Positions 45,263-57,004 of a stretch of DNA of 64,000 bases are shown one piece after another; position 1 is the first letter of the stretch, and each line of letters begins with the position of its first letter. Origin of the DNA: Enoplolaimus lenunculus (lineage: Eukaryota; Nematoda; Enoplea; Enoplida; Thoracostomopsidae); contig JASANG010002509.1 of the NCBI GenBank assembly GCA_030248215.1, positions 248,001 to 312,000 on the forward strand, given 5' to 3'. The position numbers were made by a program, and so were the translations under genes. The notes beneath the pieces were generated by a model. The model saw only the letters and a program-made list of their open reading frames with translations, did not search any database and was not told the origin of the DNA.

Positions 45263-45436
45263 CAGTATCGGAACAGACAGGCTTGGGCGCTGCCCCCCAA
45301 ACTCGCGAGCGAAGCGTACAAGAAACCAGACGCATTTTGAAACTTCAGCGGTTTTTGTTTCAACCGGTTACGGCGGGGGCTCTTTTGGGGATGATGTCCC
45401 TTCAAATGGCGGGTATGGGGTTGGCTGCTCCGTCCC
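45263..45436. mobile_element. hAT-like MITE-J, copy 4 (inverted)
   Basis: CAGTATCGGAACAGACAGG to GGCTGCTCCGTCCCTA, with ACTCGCGAGCGAAGCG and CAACCGGTTACGG inside. Confidence 0.7.
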
Positions 45437-46189
45437 TAATTATCATATCACTATGTTTCGAAATAGTGTTGCCCTGGTTCAAAAGTTACATGGTCATCTA
45501 TAAGTTTACCTGATCCCAAGGTCAAACTGATTGTTTCGATCTATTTTTTCGGTCATATCGCAAACATATATTTTGATTGTGGCGGCAAAAAATTTAATGA
45601 GTTAGCTGAACAAATTTGCCAATTTTTACTCTACGTAAAACCTATCTTAAAGAGCCAAGGGAACGCAGTTGCACCAGCCGGTACGTTCGTGCCGGTGGCT
45701 ATGGCTGGCAGTAAAAACGGCTCGATACCAATTATTAAATTTAGCCGAACGGAACAATTTGTTTGAATTTTTTTTGGTTTCGCGTTACACACTTGATTCA
45801 ATAATATCCATTGAGCAACGCTTATAAATTAAGTTAAAAAAGTTTTAAGCGTTTGAAACTTTGTGCAAAATGCGTCGTGGCTATTTTTGAGCTTAGGAAT
45901 GTTAGCAATACATGCGGGGTTGTTGGTTCTTTTAGTGGTGTTTGCCAGTAAAATTTGAATCGCATAGCGGCATCAGTAATTGAGTTATATGCGAATGTGT
46001 AATGTTTGCTTCATATTATGCAAGAAATGTGAGGGTAAACAAAACGAAAACCTGGGTTTGCATTTGTGCGAATACTGAAAGCGCAAAAGGGAGTTTATTT
46101 AAATTTCTCGTTAAAAAACTGCCTTTGTAAGCCTTTAGAATAACGTTTCGGATCATAGAGTGTGAAATTGTCCTGATTGTATAATACGC

Positions 46190-46455
46190 TTATTCAGGCC
46201 AGTTACCAATTGGCCAAGGCAAATCTGCTATTTGAAGCAAATAGCAGTTTGGCCACGGCCAATTTGCGATTGTGAAATCTCGCATAACAACAGTGATGTA
46301 ATACCAACGCTGACTGGTTGCCGGTATTGCGTGTGTCCAAATATTCAAATCTGATTGGCCCATAAGTTCAATAGCAGTTTAGCCCAGGCCATACTGCTAT
46401 TACATAAATTAGCAGGTTTGTCTAGACCAATTAGCAGATTGACCTACGACATATA
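46190..46455. mobile_element. MITE-K-like copy
   Basis: Rich in GGCCAANNNGC and GCAGTTTGGCC palindromic words and ends GACCTACGACATATA, resembling the K terminus. A diverged subfamily. Confidence 0.5.
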
Positions 46456-46963
46456 CATTGTTTCAAAGTCTTCTGTAAAAGCGTTATATCTTTTCCTACA
46501 AAAACAGTCAAACCCTAAATCTTCGTTCTGGTAATTTCTGGCAAATTCATGTTATGAAGTTTCAATCTGGTACTGAGTACTAAGTTCAAGGTTAATACTT
46601 TAACTGATTTCACGTTTGGTTTAGGCTTAAACTTTAATAGTAAAGCAATTATTTTTGTAAGTTCTGCAGACGCCAGAACAGAACAGTGGCACTGCATGTG
46701 AATTGGAACCAAACGAACCACTAATCTGTTATGTGTACGGGCATAGTCAGGATTTCAATTCGGGTAGCGTATAAGGTGCCCTACTCATGTATAATTTTTT
46801 ACTTCCAAGATCTATAAAAGGTTATTATATACTCTGTTAATAGTTCTGTATTTCTCGTCTGTACAGATAATTCCGGGAGGACATATTTATTCCCTATCTC
46901 TCCCCTTTTATACACTCCTATTAATAGGATTGTTTAAGTAACGAAATAACACAAATTTCAAGT

Positions 46964-47340
46964 CGGTTGCACCAAGAGTGGATGATCACTCTTTTTAACA
47001 AGAGTGTGCAACATAACAAGAGTGTACAACTGGGTAGATTCTGTGTAGAAAAGAATGTGCCCGACACGCGTTGCGTCGTTTTTTGTCAACCCCACTTATT
47101 TAAGGGGGTGTCAAATTTGACAATTTTTCAATTTTACCCGTTGAAATATTGCAGTTATAAACTAATTCCGTTTTTAATTTTAAAACCATGCGCATTCTAC
47201 ACGTCAAACATCAACTACCCCCTGTAAATAAGGGAGGGGGGCCGGCCAAAAATGCAACGCCCGGTGGTACATTTTGTGCCACACAAATTTCGGTAGTTAC
47301 ACACTCTTGTTAGAATGATCATCCGCTCTTGGTTGTACCG
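46964..47340. mobile_element. MITE-H, complete copy
   Basis: CGGTTGCACCAAGAGTGGATG to ATCCGCTCTTGGTTGTACCG, inverted ends of about 24 bp. The middle has ACTTATTTAAGGGGGT opposite its inverse TAAATAAGGGAGGGG and the GGTGGTACATTTTGTGCC landmark. This copy defines the family borders. Confidence 0.78.
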
Positions 47341-48529
47341 ATCGAAGTCCGTTTGTTTGTTCTATTCAATCTGTTAAATTTTTGCCAAAAACAGATTAAT
47401 AGGCTATTTTACAGTTTTAACACTGACTTCAGCTTACTAGATAAAAATACAAGCATTGTCTTTAAATCTCATATCCTGCATTAATACTATAATATCGGAA
47501 ACGTTATCGTAACATAACCAAGACATTAGCCATCAAGAGAGGCCGTTTCGTTGCCCCAGAACGCCTTACTCGTATCAGTGTTACGAGTTGTGAAACCAAC
47601 TATTAACCAGCACCATGGACCTTCTTCAAATGCTACGCCCACCCTATGTTGAGTTGGCTATCGGCGTTCGTTTGGCGAAATTACTTTCAAATTCAATCAA
47701 TTATAGTTTTGAAATAGTAACATTGTGAATCCAGTACACATTGATATAACCCAAATAGATTGAAATTTTTTTCCAATAAATTCTGACGGTAGCAGTCAGC
47801 TTTCAATAGCAAACTTTGTCAAAATTGAGTGAAATATTAAGAACATATGATAAATTAGCGGCGAACAGAAGCAAGCGAGTTGAGTGTTTAGTTTTAAGAC
47901 AAATATTATTTTAAATTTGTAAGAATTGATAATGATTGATTTTAGTAAAATTGGACGTTCTCTCTAGTTTCAGTTGTTTCAAAATTAGCGTCTTTTTTGA
48001 CTAACTCTAAAACAGTTTTAGTCCTGTCTTTGGTAGAAGACTTTGTATCGATTTTAGACCAGTCAGTTTGGACGTATTTTATTAAATTGACGCTTTCAAA
48101 CCAAAAATTATATTTGAAATAAAATTGCCAGCTTATAACCAGTTTGTGATAAGTTTTTAGGCAAACTTGGCTATTAAGTCTCTCAGTTGCGGATCTGAAC
48201 TCATTCAATTGAAATTTAGGGTCAATAGAATAAACAGGTATCGTATACGGAGACCGAACAAGAAACCAGGCGGATATTTGTGTTTAATGTCGGTCATTTT
48301 CGGGTTTTCTGGTAGGTTTCTGAATTTCACAGCTGGTATTTTTTATAAAATGAAAACACCGTATTTTGCCCAATAACCATGCTTGTAGTTGTTGCAGTTT
48401 CATGTTAGGAAGTGTAGAAATTGAAATGTAAGAAGCTACAATAGCTGTTGGAATTATGGGCGTAAGCAAGGTTTTACTTCGGGTGGCTTATAACCTGATA
48501 TAGAAATTTTGAGTAATTTATATAAGAAC

Positions 48530-48674
48530 TCACTGTGATCTCGCCACGTCGGAGGGGCATTCAAGGGTTTTCAATGACTTACAACCAAGGTTGAAAATTT
48601 TCTAGGGGAAGCTAAAATTTTTCCACGGTGGGCTGAGCCCTCCCCCCTTGGCCCTTTTTTGCCTACGGGCCCGG
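48530..48674. mobile_element. MITE-D copy
   Basis: Left end mutated (CTCGCCACGTCGG); the right end TTTGCCTACGGGCCC is clear. Confidence 0.65.
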
Positions 48675-48828
48675 ATCTCGCCGACCCAGAAGGTTAATTT
48701 AAATGGTCAATGTTGTTTTGTCTTTCTAAAAATGTGGTTTGTTTTGTCACTAGAAATTTCGGTGGGATATATCTGTTTATCTTCCATTTGTGTACAGTCC
48801 TAATTTAACCTAATGGTGCGTAGCAAAA

Positions 48829-48972
48829 TGGGGACAGACGGAACAGTCCCTCTGCAAAAATCCCCCCGTAGAAAATTTTCAACCTTGCTTGTTAGTCATT
48901 GAAAACTCTTGTAATGCCTCTCCAGAAAAATGTTTTACTCTCCGTGCAAGGTGAGCTGGTTACAGGTCTGTT
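48829..48972. mobile_element. MITE-D copy, inverted
   Basis: AACCTTGCTTGTTAGTCATTG block inside; ends GCAAGGTGAGCTGGTTACAGG. Confidence 0.65.
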
Positions 48973-49228
48973 AAACTATCGATTGACCTGGATATGTCGA
49001 CTACACCAGTAGTCGATTTATGGTAGCTTGATAGCGCGGCCGTCATCGTTTGTAATAACTTAATAGCATTCTACCATTAGCAAGCTAATATTAACTGAGG
49101 CATATGGCATAAATTTGGCTATTTAATAGCGCTTTATAGTTGTACATTTAGTTCAATATTGCAACTGTTTTTCCGGTTCAACAAACTGAATCGGATAAAC
49201 AGCAACGTACATTAGGCGTACAAGCTTC

Positions 49229-49393
49229 AGACCTGGAGCCAGCTCACCTTGCTAAGGGGCTAACATAGTTTTTAGGATTGCATACAAGGGTTTTTGAATG
49301 ACAATACAAGCAAGGTTGAAAATTTTCTAAGGGGGTCAAAATTTTTTGACCGGGGTGTTGCGCACCCCTTATCCTGCCCCCTTTGCTACATGT
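49229..49393. mobile_element. MITE-D copy
   Basis: GACCTGGAGCCAGCTCACC to CCTTTGCTACATGTC, both ends partly mutated. Confidence 0.65.
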
Positions 49394-50191
49394 CGGACAA
49401 GCTTCAATGAGGTTTAGCTTAGTAGCGTATAAATTATTGAATTCGAAGCCAAAAAATGTCCCAAAGTCTCAGTATTCGTTATAAAAATTGTTGGTAAAAA
49501 AGCCTACGAAACAGTTTAAATCAGCTTATAAGTCATATGAATCCGGCGTATGTCCCGTGTGAAATTTGTTTAGACCTTTCTGGCACGTTGTGCTGACTAC
49601 GCACCGTTAAATACTTAAGTAATTCTTTCAATTCCGGTTTCAGCAGCTATGCGGAACAATTAAGGCACCACCGCTCGGTGGATACCCGTACCCATGCCAG
49701 GCTCCAAATTTCCACAGACACAAGGTTTGTTTTGGGTCGCAACAAAAAAAGGACCAATTGTGAGCCTTTTTTGACGACTAACAAACTTTTTAACGTAAAT
49801 GGTAGCTATGTTTTCAAAGGTTTTAACTTATAGCTCTTATATACTTTGGGCTTTCGACAGAATATTTGGTTTGGGTGAGAAAGCATGGTAGAGTGGTGAA
49901 AACATTAAATATATAAAGTTGATGTAAGCTGTAGATTTTCTGCGTATAGCGATAATCAAATTCCTACTACGTTTTATAAAATGTTTCAATTTACCTATAG
50001 ATCAAATTTTGTGTTTTCAATTTCCCACTGCTACGCTTTTTCCAAACTCAAGTTGAAAAAAGACGTTTTTGATTTCCACAAGCCGGGCGCAAATTAATGT
50101 GGATAAGACACATTATGTTACCTAAATACGCATTATTTAAGTAACTCAAGGGAGTACAGCTTCAACACTTATTTACCAGTTATAAATATGT

Positions 50192-50361
50192 GGTCAATGT
50201 TACTTTTAGGGGCGTAACAGTAGATTAAGCGTATTCATAAGCCTAAGCGTGCGTTGCAAAAATGCGTTCCTAAGCCTAATCCTAAGCAAAAAATCTAGTA
50301 TCTAAACCTACTTTTTTTATAGACCCACCACAAGCCTGGATGCCCCTTAAAGTAACATGGC
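50192..50361. mobile_element. MITE-B copy
   Basis: GGTCAATGTTACTTTTAGGG to CCCCTTAAAGTAACATGGC; short core with few TAAGCC units. Confidence 0.78.
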
Positions 50362-50787
50362 ACAAATTTGTGATAAGCAACGTATATATATACTAACTGG
50401 TTTCAATATAGCTGGTTTACGTTTGATCAGCCTATGCAGCTTGCACCAATTGAATTTAAGCCGGACAGTAAACTAATTTAAACGTGCAGTTCAAAGTTTG
50501 CTATTTTTATCATTGGTTTTCTTGTTAGCTTCGATTGAAAATGACACAATTTTAAACGTTCATAATGGTCTGTGTTTAACGGCTGTATGCTTTCTTTAAT
50601 CTTACCCCCACAATAACTGACTTTTGCCACCTTGTCACTGCTGTAGATAAACCCGAAATTTTTAGTATGTGAAATTTCTTGAGTTTCCGATTAATAATCT
50701 TGTATCACCATTTCTCGCTGTTCTATTTCGAAGCAAACGACGAATTTCAAGTTTTTACTAGCGAAGCTCGAATACACTTTATTAATT

Positions 50788-51090
50788 AAGCTAATATGCA
50801 AATTAGTTATTAGCTAACTATTTATTTATCGGTTTTGGAGGCTTGTAAATCATTTTTGTGAAGGTTTGTGGACAGTTTATTCAGATTCTTTGCACCCGAA
50901 AACTCTTTATTGCTGAAATTAGATTGCTTGTAACCATAATAATTAGTGAAATATTGTAAAGTGGCCTAATTTCGGCTTATCAATTATGCTAATATGCAAA
51001 TTAGCTATTTGCTAACTATTCAATTATAAGTTTTAAAGGTTTGTAGATTATTTGTTCTGAATTCGCGGACCCGAAAACCTTTTCGCGAAA
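50788..51090 (+). repeat. direct duplication carrying octamer motifs
   Basis: Two related blocks (about 50788-50905 and 50986-51090) share GCTAATATGCAAATTAG, TAGCTAACTAT or TTGCTAACTAT, and GTTTTNNAGG(T/C)TTGTA. Each contains ATGCAAAT (50796-50803 and 50994-51001), the POU-factor octamer. A regulatory role is only a guess. Confidence 0.6.
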
Positions 51091-51742
51091 CTCCGAGCTT
51101 GGCTCAGAATTTCGCTTCGCTCAATAAATTTTTAACAATTTCTCGCTTTTGATTTTCATTCAACAGTTTCAACCAAGACTTCGAAAAAAATTGGCAGGTG
51201 TAGTCCATATATGTTCCACAAAATTATACACCGGTATTTCATAAGTTTTAAAGCGTTTAGGTTGTTTAACTCAAAGTTACGCTGTAGAAATCAATGCTTG
51301 CAAGTAGCAATCAACAAATTGCAAAATATTTATCAAACTGCACAATTGAGTAGGAACGAATCCTTACTGGTTCTATGGGTATATAACTCACAATCCCGTG
51401 GGTAAAAACGGTACAAATATGACAAGTCTATATTCAATATTTGGGATCATTTTTATTCAATCTGTATAGTAGGTCTCAGCCGGTGGACCCCGTATATCTC
51501 AACCTGTTAACCCCACGTAAACGTCCACTTGGGGCCCTCGAGTCAGCCTACACAAGTTTTGAAAATATATTTCCTGAGCAAAATTTTAAAATACAGGCAT
51601 TTTGAGTTTACACAATGTTTGACAAGTTGATTGTAGATATTTCAAACTGCTCTTTGTGGTCGAGTTGGTGATGTAAAGTGGAATTGTTTTTAAGTTGTTT
51701 ACTAAAATTAGACAAATATTACAATTTTCACATAATTCTGGT

Positions 51743-51905
51743 GCAGTCCCGCAGTCAGCTCACCTTGCTAGGGGGCTAAACATTTTTCAGAAGGGGGCAT
51801 TTAAAGGTTTACAATGACTTACAAGCAAGGTTGGAAATCTTCTAGGGGGGAATTTTCCCAGGGGAAGCTGGGCCCCCATCCTGCCCTCCTAGGGTACGGG
51901 CACGT
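51743..51905. mobile_element. MITE-D copy
   Basis: CAGTCAGCTCACCTTGCTAGG at the left to CTAGGGTACGGGC at the right. Confidence 0.7.
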
Positions 51906-52489
51906 TCTGCTGTCGTGGTATGTGTGACAAAATCAAATGTCAACGAAATGTTATAGCTTAGTGAAAATTAGCTAACACAATTACGGCAAAAAACAAACAC
52001 CGATAGAGGTATTCAAATATAGAAATTTGAAAACCAAATAATGCCCCGGTACGCTAACATTGTGGATTCAGTGCCTCCGGAAGCGACCCCCAAACGGGAG
52101 GGTCCCGACCCTTGGGGTGACCGATCTTGGTCAACTAAAAATTTTGCCGCGGACCACGAAGTTATAGTTTTGTGGATGCTGCCTCGGACCTGTTTGGGGA
52201 GTGGCTATCCTAACGCCGACACAGTGTGGAATTCGAGATTAGGTTAACTCAACGTTATACGAAATCAATTTTGTGGTTTCAACGATTTGTTGTTACAAGT
52301 TACCAGAGTTTGCTGGCCTCGAAAACCGTTGCCAATAAATACAGCGTACGAGTGCTGCAAACAGACGTTGAGTAAATGTTGTCAGATGTTTTTGAATTTT
52401 CAAACCATTTCTGACGGATGTGCTTCGTCCGTGCGGTGTTCAAACGGACGCCGTTTATGCTAATTATCGAGTAATCCAGCAGTACTCAA

Positions 52490-52811
52490 CGGGCCCGTAG
52501 CTAAGAAGCGGCCGGGGGGGGGACTCAGTCCCCTCTGGTAAAATTTTGCCATCCTTAAAAATTTTCAACCTTGCTTGCAAGTCACTGAAAACCTTTGTAT
52601 GCCCCATCTGAAAAATTGTTAGCCCCCCATACACTGCCCAAATTGGTGAGTCAAATTGACTCTCTCCGAAACAGGCTTTTCCTGACTACACAAACTGGGC
52701 AGAGTCGAAACTTGACTCAGTTTGTGTAGTCAGGAAAGGTCTGCTTCGAAGAGAGTCAATTTGACTCATCATTTTTTCCAGTGTAGCATTGTGAGCTGGC
52801 TACTGACCTGG
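52490..52811. mobile_element. MITE-D copy split by MITE-C
   Basis: Starts CGGGCCCGTAGCTAAG and ends TGTGAGCTGGCTACTGACC. It is interrupted at 52630-52785; the D sequence resumes in register after the inserted element. It ends 60 bp before the exon 4 acceptor. Confidence 0.75.
52630..52785. mobile_element. MITE-C inserted in MITE-D
   Basis: Short 156-bp palindromic copy with TA on each border, CACTGCCCAAATTGGTGAG to CATCATTTTTTCCAGTG. Confidence 0.8.
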
Positions 52812-52871
52812 TACTTGATTGTGTGTTGCAAACCAGGGTTCGACAGTTTACTACTATTATTCTAATTTCAG

Positions 52872-53102
52872 GCGGACTCACAAGTACTTCGCTCATTCAC
52901 ATCTCTGTTATCGATATAAATGATAATGTGCCCGTATTTTATCCGTTATCGTATAACGTCAGCCTCCGCATAGATACAACTCCAGGCCAACCGGTACTCA
53001 TTGTATCCGCTGAAGATGCTGACAACGACCGCATCGGACAATTGAGCTATCGACTGATATCCGGTAACGAATGGGGTCTGTTTCGACTCGACAGTGAAAC
53101 CG
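52872..53102 (+). CDS. protocadherin-like cadherin, exon 4 (end of EC6, most of EC7)
   Basis: Completes the split Gly691 and encodes residues 692-767, phase 1 at both ends. It finishes EC6 with LIHISVIDINDNVPVF (699-713) and begins EC7: YNVSLRIDTTPG, SAEDADNDRIGQLSYRL and FRLDSETG. The acceptor is CTAATTTCAG and the donor GTAAGT follows GAAACCG. Upstream in-frame sequence back to 52823 is intron read-through into a nearby MITE, not exon. An intron of 16 kb precedes it and one of 10 kb follows. Confidence 0.9.
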
Positions 53103-53496
53103 GTAAGTTATTCAGGTTCCGGTTATTTTATTTACGGTTAGGCTTAAGAATAGGATTGCTGATGTCGTAACTTTTCGCTTAAGCTTTTGCCTCGGTTTAC
53201 GTGAGCGTACGCCAAAGCCCTTGAGCCTAAAGGCGAAACCGTAAATGTGATTGAAAGGGAATGCGAAAGCCAAATTCGCGTTCAAAGGTTACTGAGTAAA
53301 AATTTGTTGATGTTATCTGGGCGTCTAAATCTGTACTTAAAATATAATTTAAGCTTAACAATGTGACACATAATTACTTAGCCAATCATACACAAATGCT
53401 ACAAGTACCTGAGCACTGGAATTGTGCCAAACTAACATGTTGTATATAACATAATAACCGCCGGCTAATTTAGATCGCGAACGCCTTTTTGACATC

Positions 53497-53852
53497 TGTA
53501 TATTAAAGCTGGAACGCTTCACGTACGTATTTTGGTCAAATTTCCAGCATTACTCTGTTTTCAAAGATTTTTTAGGAAATACACGTGATTGTTTTTTGAT
53601 TCCATGAACAGAAAATTTGCACGAACATTTTTGTGCTTTCACTAACTTTGCGCATTGAGCAAAGCTGGCAGACTAGTAATAGTTAAAATTAACCCCGTGT
53701 ATCTTGGTTTTTGTCTAATGAAGTAACCAATCAAAAAACGCACAGCACTGTCAGACAGAATTCAGCTTTGGAATAGCTCAAGTCGTAATTCCGCTTTGGA
53801 CTCGCCCAAGTGGTAATCATGCTGAATTACGGCTTGGGCAACGACTTATATG
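53497..53852. mobile_element. repeat Q joined to MITE-K end
   Basis: 53497-53680 (TATATTAAAGCTGGAA, TTTTGGNCAANTTTCCAGCATTA, AGAAAATTTGCA) matches 61235-61425. About 90 bp on lies a K terminus, TTGGGCAACGACTTATATG. The same Q and K pairing occurs at 60970-61425, so Q may be part of a longer K-type element. Confidence 0.55.
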
Positions 53853-54261
53853 CAAGAGCGCAATACTTGCCGCTATGGCACTCCATCACCATTAACAATT
53901 CGAAAATTTATTACTGAAACTGATATTTTTTCATTTTCAACTTCAAACAATGAACTTTTTTAAGCTTTGAAGTACTCAAAAAAGCTTTTGAAGCAATTTT
54001 TGTCAGTTTTAGATTAAAACGCTGACTTAAGTTTTTTGCAATCTCTACAATCTGATCCTACGCTGGATTGTTTGGCATAAAAGGATGCATATTGAAGTCC
54101 ACAGGTTTAGAAAATTGCGATATTCTACGGACGCTAGATAAAATGCAAAATGTCCCGCACGCACTGAAACGGAAAACAACTAAAAGCTATAGAATACCGC
54201 AGCCTAAAAATTAATGATTGGCCCAAAGTCTATTCATTTCAAAAAAATCCTAAATACAGCA

Positions 54262-54562
54262 GTGCTACCGGATCCAGAGGAGGGGCGGGGGGGCGTACGG
54301 CCCCAGGTCAGAAATTTTTTTGTGTCAAAATGGTAACGTCCCTATGTTACAATTTTCCCCTCAGAAAATTTTTCGTACAAAAATGTATCCGCCCAGAATG
54401 TTTTGTGATACAATAGTAAGGTCGCCTACCTTGTAATTTTTTCACCCGCAGAAAAATTTTTGGGTCATAAAATGATAATTGTTTCTACCTTACAATTTTT
54501 GCGTTTCATAACATTTGCCAGCCCGCCCCCCCCCCGTCAGACATTTTTGGATCCGCCTCTGA
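54262..54562. mobile_element. hAT-like MITE fragment, GGATCC ends
   Basis: CGGATCCAGAGGAGGGGCGG to TTTTGGATCCGCCTCTG, with repeated ACAATTTT and GTNNCAAAATGNTAA words inside. The ends resemble family E. No clear target duplication. Confidence 0.55.
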
Positions 54563-55021
54563 GCAGCACAACGCGATAATATTTTGTTTTCGTCGACCAA
54601 CAGTTCATTTAACTCAACGACAACGACTCAGCCGCGTATTTTAGTATACAAAAACATAGAGACCAGGCTTAGAGATAATGCAATACGCACCGGACTCGCA
54701 AAATATTTAGTTTCTCGTTTGATACCAGGCTGTTTGTTTGTCTTGTGATTCAAACAAACAAATATTGATATTTTCAATTTTGAAACCCTTCAAACTATAA
54801 CTTTAGTGTTCGAGCGTTCGCCAATTCCTTAAGGACACATTAACCGGTGTGTAGAAGCTAAACTGGACCAAGAATTGGAACCCGATTTTGGCGTCGTTGT
54901 TGGCTGCTACGTTTGGTTTAATATTCAATTGTAGTCACTTGTGTTGTATGGGCGTTGAAATTTTCATCAGGACTGCAATAGAGTAAGCTTAGCTTTTATA
55001 GATTAACCTTTTGATTCGGGT

Positions 55022-55335
55022 GGCCCATGTAAAGAACAGGGGCGGAACAGTATTATAAGCATATCCCTAAGCTCAAGCCCAAGCCTAAGCGTAAGAATTA
55101 GCGTATTCCTAAGCCTAAAGTCTAAGCGTAAGAATGAGCAATTTCTAAGCCTAAGCTTAAGCGTAGGAATGATCATATTTGTAAGCCTAAGCCTAAGCCT
55201 ACGCGTAAGAATTAGTTCATTCTTAAGCCTAAATCTAAGCCTGTGCATAAGCCAAGCAAAAAATAGTCTAAAGTTTAAGCTTACTCTATTATAGACCCAC
55301 AGAAAAACGTTCCGCCCTTGATGTTTACATGGGCC
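55022..55335. mobile_element. MITE-A copy with several core units
   Basis: GGCCCATGTAAAGAACAGGG to ATGTTTACATGGGCC, with four irregular rounds of CCTAAGCCTAAG...GCGTAAGAATNAG. Flanks ATTCGGGT and CTTTGGGT match at 6 of 8. Confidence 0.82.
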
Positions 55336-55547
55336 CTTTGGGTTAGCACGGCTGTAGCCAGGATTAAAGTTCCCGAAGGTATAACGTTATGTATAGAAAT
55401 TTTTTCGAATTCTAGAATCCAGAAGATAAGTATCTTTTGAAAGTGATTTTACTAATCTCCAAAAATTTCGAGATTATTTCTCTTCCAGTTTTACCGTAAC
55501 CTTTACGCTAAGGCTTAGATTTTTCAGCCAGTCACCAAGCGTCTCAT

Positions 55548-55762
55548 CACTGCAAAAAAATGGTGAGTCAAATTGCCTCTCTTCGAAATAGGCTCTTCGG
55601 CGCTCTACACAAACTGAGTCAAATTGGACTCCGTCAGAAATAAAATCGACTATCACTGAGTCGCACGTTTGACTCTGGCGGAGTCGAATTTAACTCAGTT
55701 TGTGTAGTCCCGTAGAGCCTATATTGGAGAAACTCAATTTGACCCACCATTTTTTTCAGTGT
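55548..55762. mobile_element. MITE-C copy
   Basis: CACTGCAAAAAAATGGTGAG to CCACCATTTTTTTCAGTG. Confidence 0.8.
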
Positions 55763-56130
55763 TTGTAAATAACCAGAAATTGCATACAACTTGTTTGTTA
55801 GCTCAACGAGCAGTTCACAAACATATACTAATATTAATAGCAATCAAAAGTAAACAAAAACAAATGAGTCGCCTAATCCAAGGGTACTCAGATTGCCAGC
55901 AACCGTTTGTTTACTGTAAGCCCTTCAAGGTTACGGGTGGATCATAATTACGCTCTAAGAGGTCGATGTTTCAAGGCCCGTGCTTCCAACGGACCAATGA
56001 CGAGTGTTTAAAATTGTAAATTTTGAACGATGGGATATATTTTTGAACCATTTTTTTACAGTAACCGACTTTGCTGGCCCAAAAGACAAATTGGCATCTC
56101 AGGAACCTTTTTGGTGCCGCCTTTGATTAA

Positions 56131-56174
56131 GTTTGTTTGTTTGTTTGTTTGTTTGTTTGTTTGTTTGTTTGTTG
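56131..56174. repeat. (GTTT)n microsatellite
   Basis: About eleven perfect GTTT units. Confidence 0.95.
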
Positions 56175-56358
56175 AATGAGTCTTATAGACTTTATATTCT
56201 TATGTTTTAATAGTATTTGTCTGGTGGCAGATTTGTTGTGTGGTTTTTGGAAACCGATATTAGCAGCCGGTTGATGTACATTTTTGTCGCACAGTTTTCC
56301 ATATTTGCGGATTTTGGTGTAATTTAGGCCCAGGCTTTAGTTTCCGGTTATATATACA

Positions 56359-56612
56359 CACTGTAAATTCGAGTGAGTTGATTTTAACTCAAAATGAGTT
56401 GAATCACTCAGTCTGATTTAGGACTATCAGAACTCACAATTCTGAGTTGATTCAACTCATTCTGATTTAATTAATCAACTTCCACGGAGACAACTCAAGT
56501 CACTGTGAGAATCAACTCAACTCAGAGTGAGCTAAAGTTTACTGTTATTAATGCAGAATTAACTAACTTGCCGTCTGAGTTGATTAATTAACTCATTCGA
56601 ATTAACAGTGCA
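56359..56612. mobile_element. MITE-I (GAGTTGATT-rich)
   Basis: CACTGTAAATTCGAGTGAG to CTCATTCGAATTAACAGTG, with the interior packed with GAGTTGATT and AATCAACTC words. It directly abuts the next MITE-C. A second copy is at 61600-61792. Confidence 0.7.
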
Positions 56613-56822
56613 GTGCACAAAAAGGTGAGTCAAATTGACTCTCTCCGAAATACGCTGTATGGGTCTACACAAGCTGAGTTAAATTCGACTCCCCCAGAGT
56701 TTAATTAGACTCACTTAGGCATGCGTCTGACTCTGGCGGAGTCGAATTTGACTCAGTTTATGTAGTCCTATAGCACCAATTTCGGAGGGAGTCAATTTGA
56801 CTCCCCATTTTTTTGCAGTGTA
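56613..56822. mobile_element. MITE-C copy
   Basis: CAGTGCACAAAAAGGTGAG to CCCCATTTTTTTGCAGTGTA. Confidence 0.78.
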
Positions 56823-57004
56823 TACTTCAGGTAGTAGAAGAGTGTACAACTGTCCAGCAACGCCAACAGTAATTAAGAGTGCTTTCAAATCATGCTTGCT
56901 GCCAAGTGTTTAGTACTTACGGATCTAAACCATTTGCATGGTCGAGAAATGTCGTAAGCCTTTAGCCTAAGCAGCATAAGGCCTTCAAATGGCTGAGTCC
57001 ACGT

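Larger units (their letters stand above)
36939..52871 (+). other. cadherin intron 3
   Basis: 15,933 bp, GTATTT...TCTAATTTCAG. It holds the 4.2 kb inflated MITE-A and about 15 other MITEs listed separately. I see no gene or recognised repeat in 42414-42785, 42956-43290, 43758-44155, 44337-45262, 45437-46189, 46456-46963, 47341-48529, 49394-50191, 50362-51744 and 51906-52489, except two imperfect tandem or dispersed duplications (44950-45065 and 50788-51090). Confidence 0.8.
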
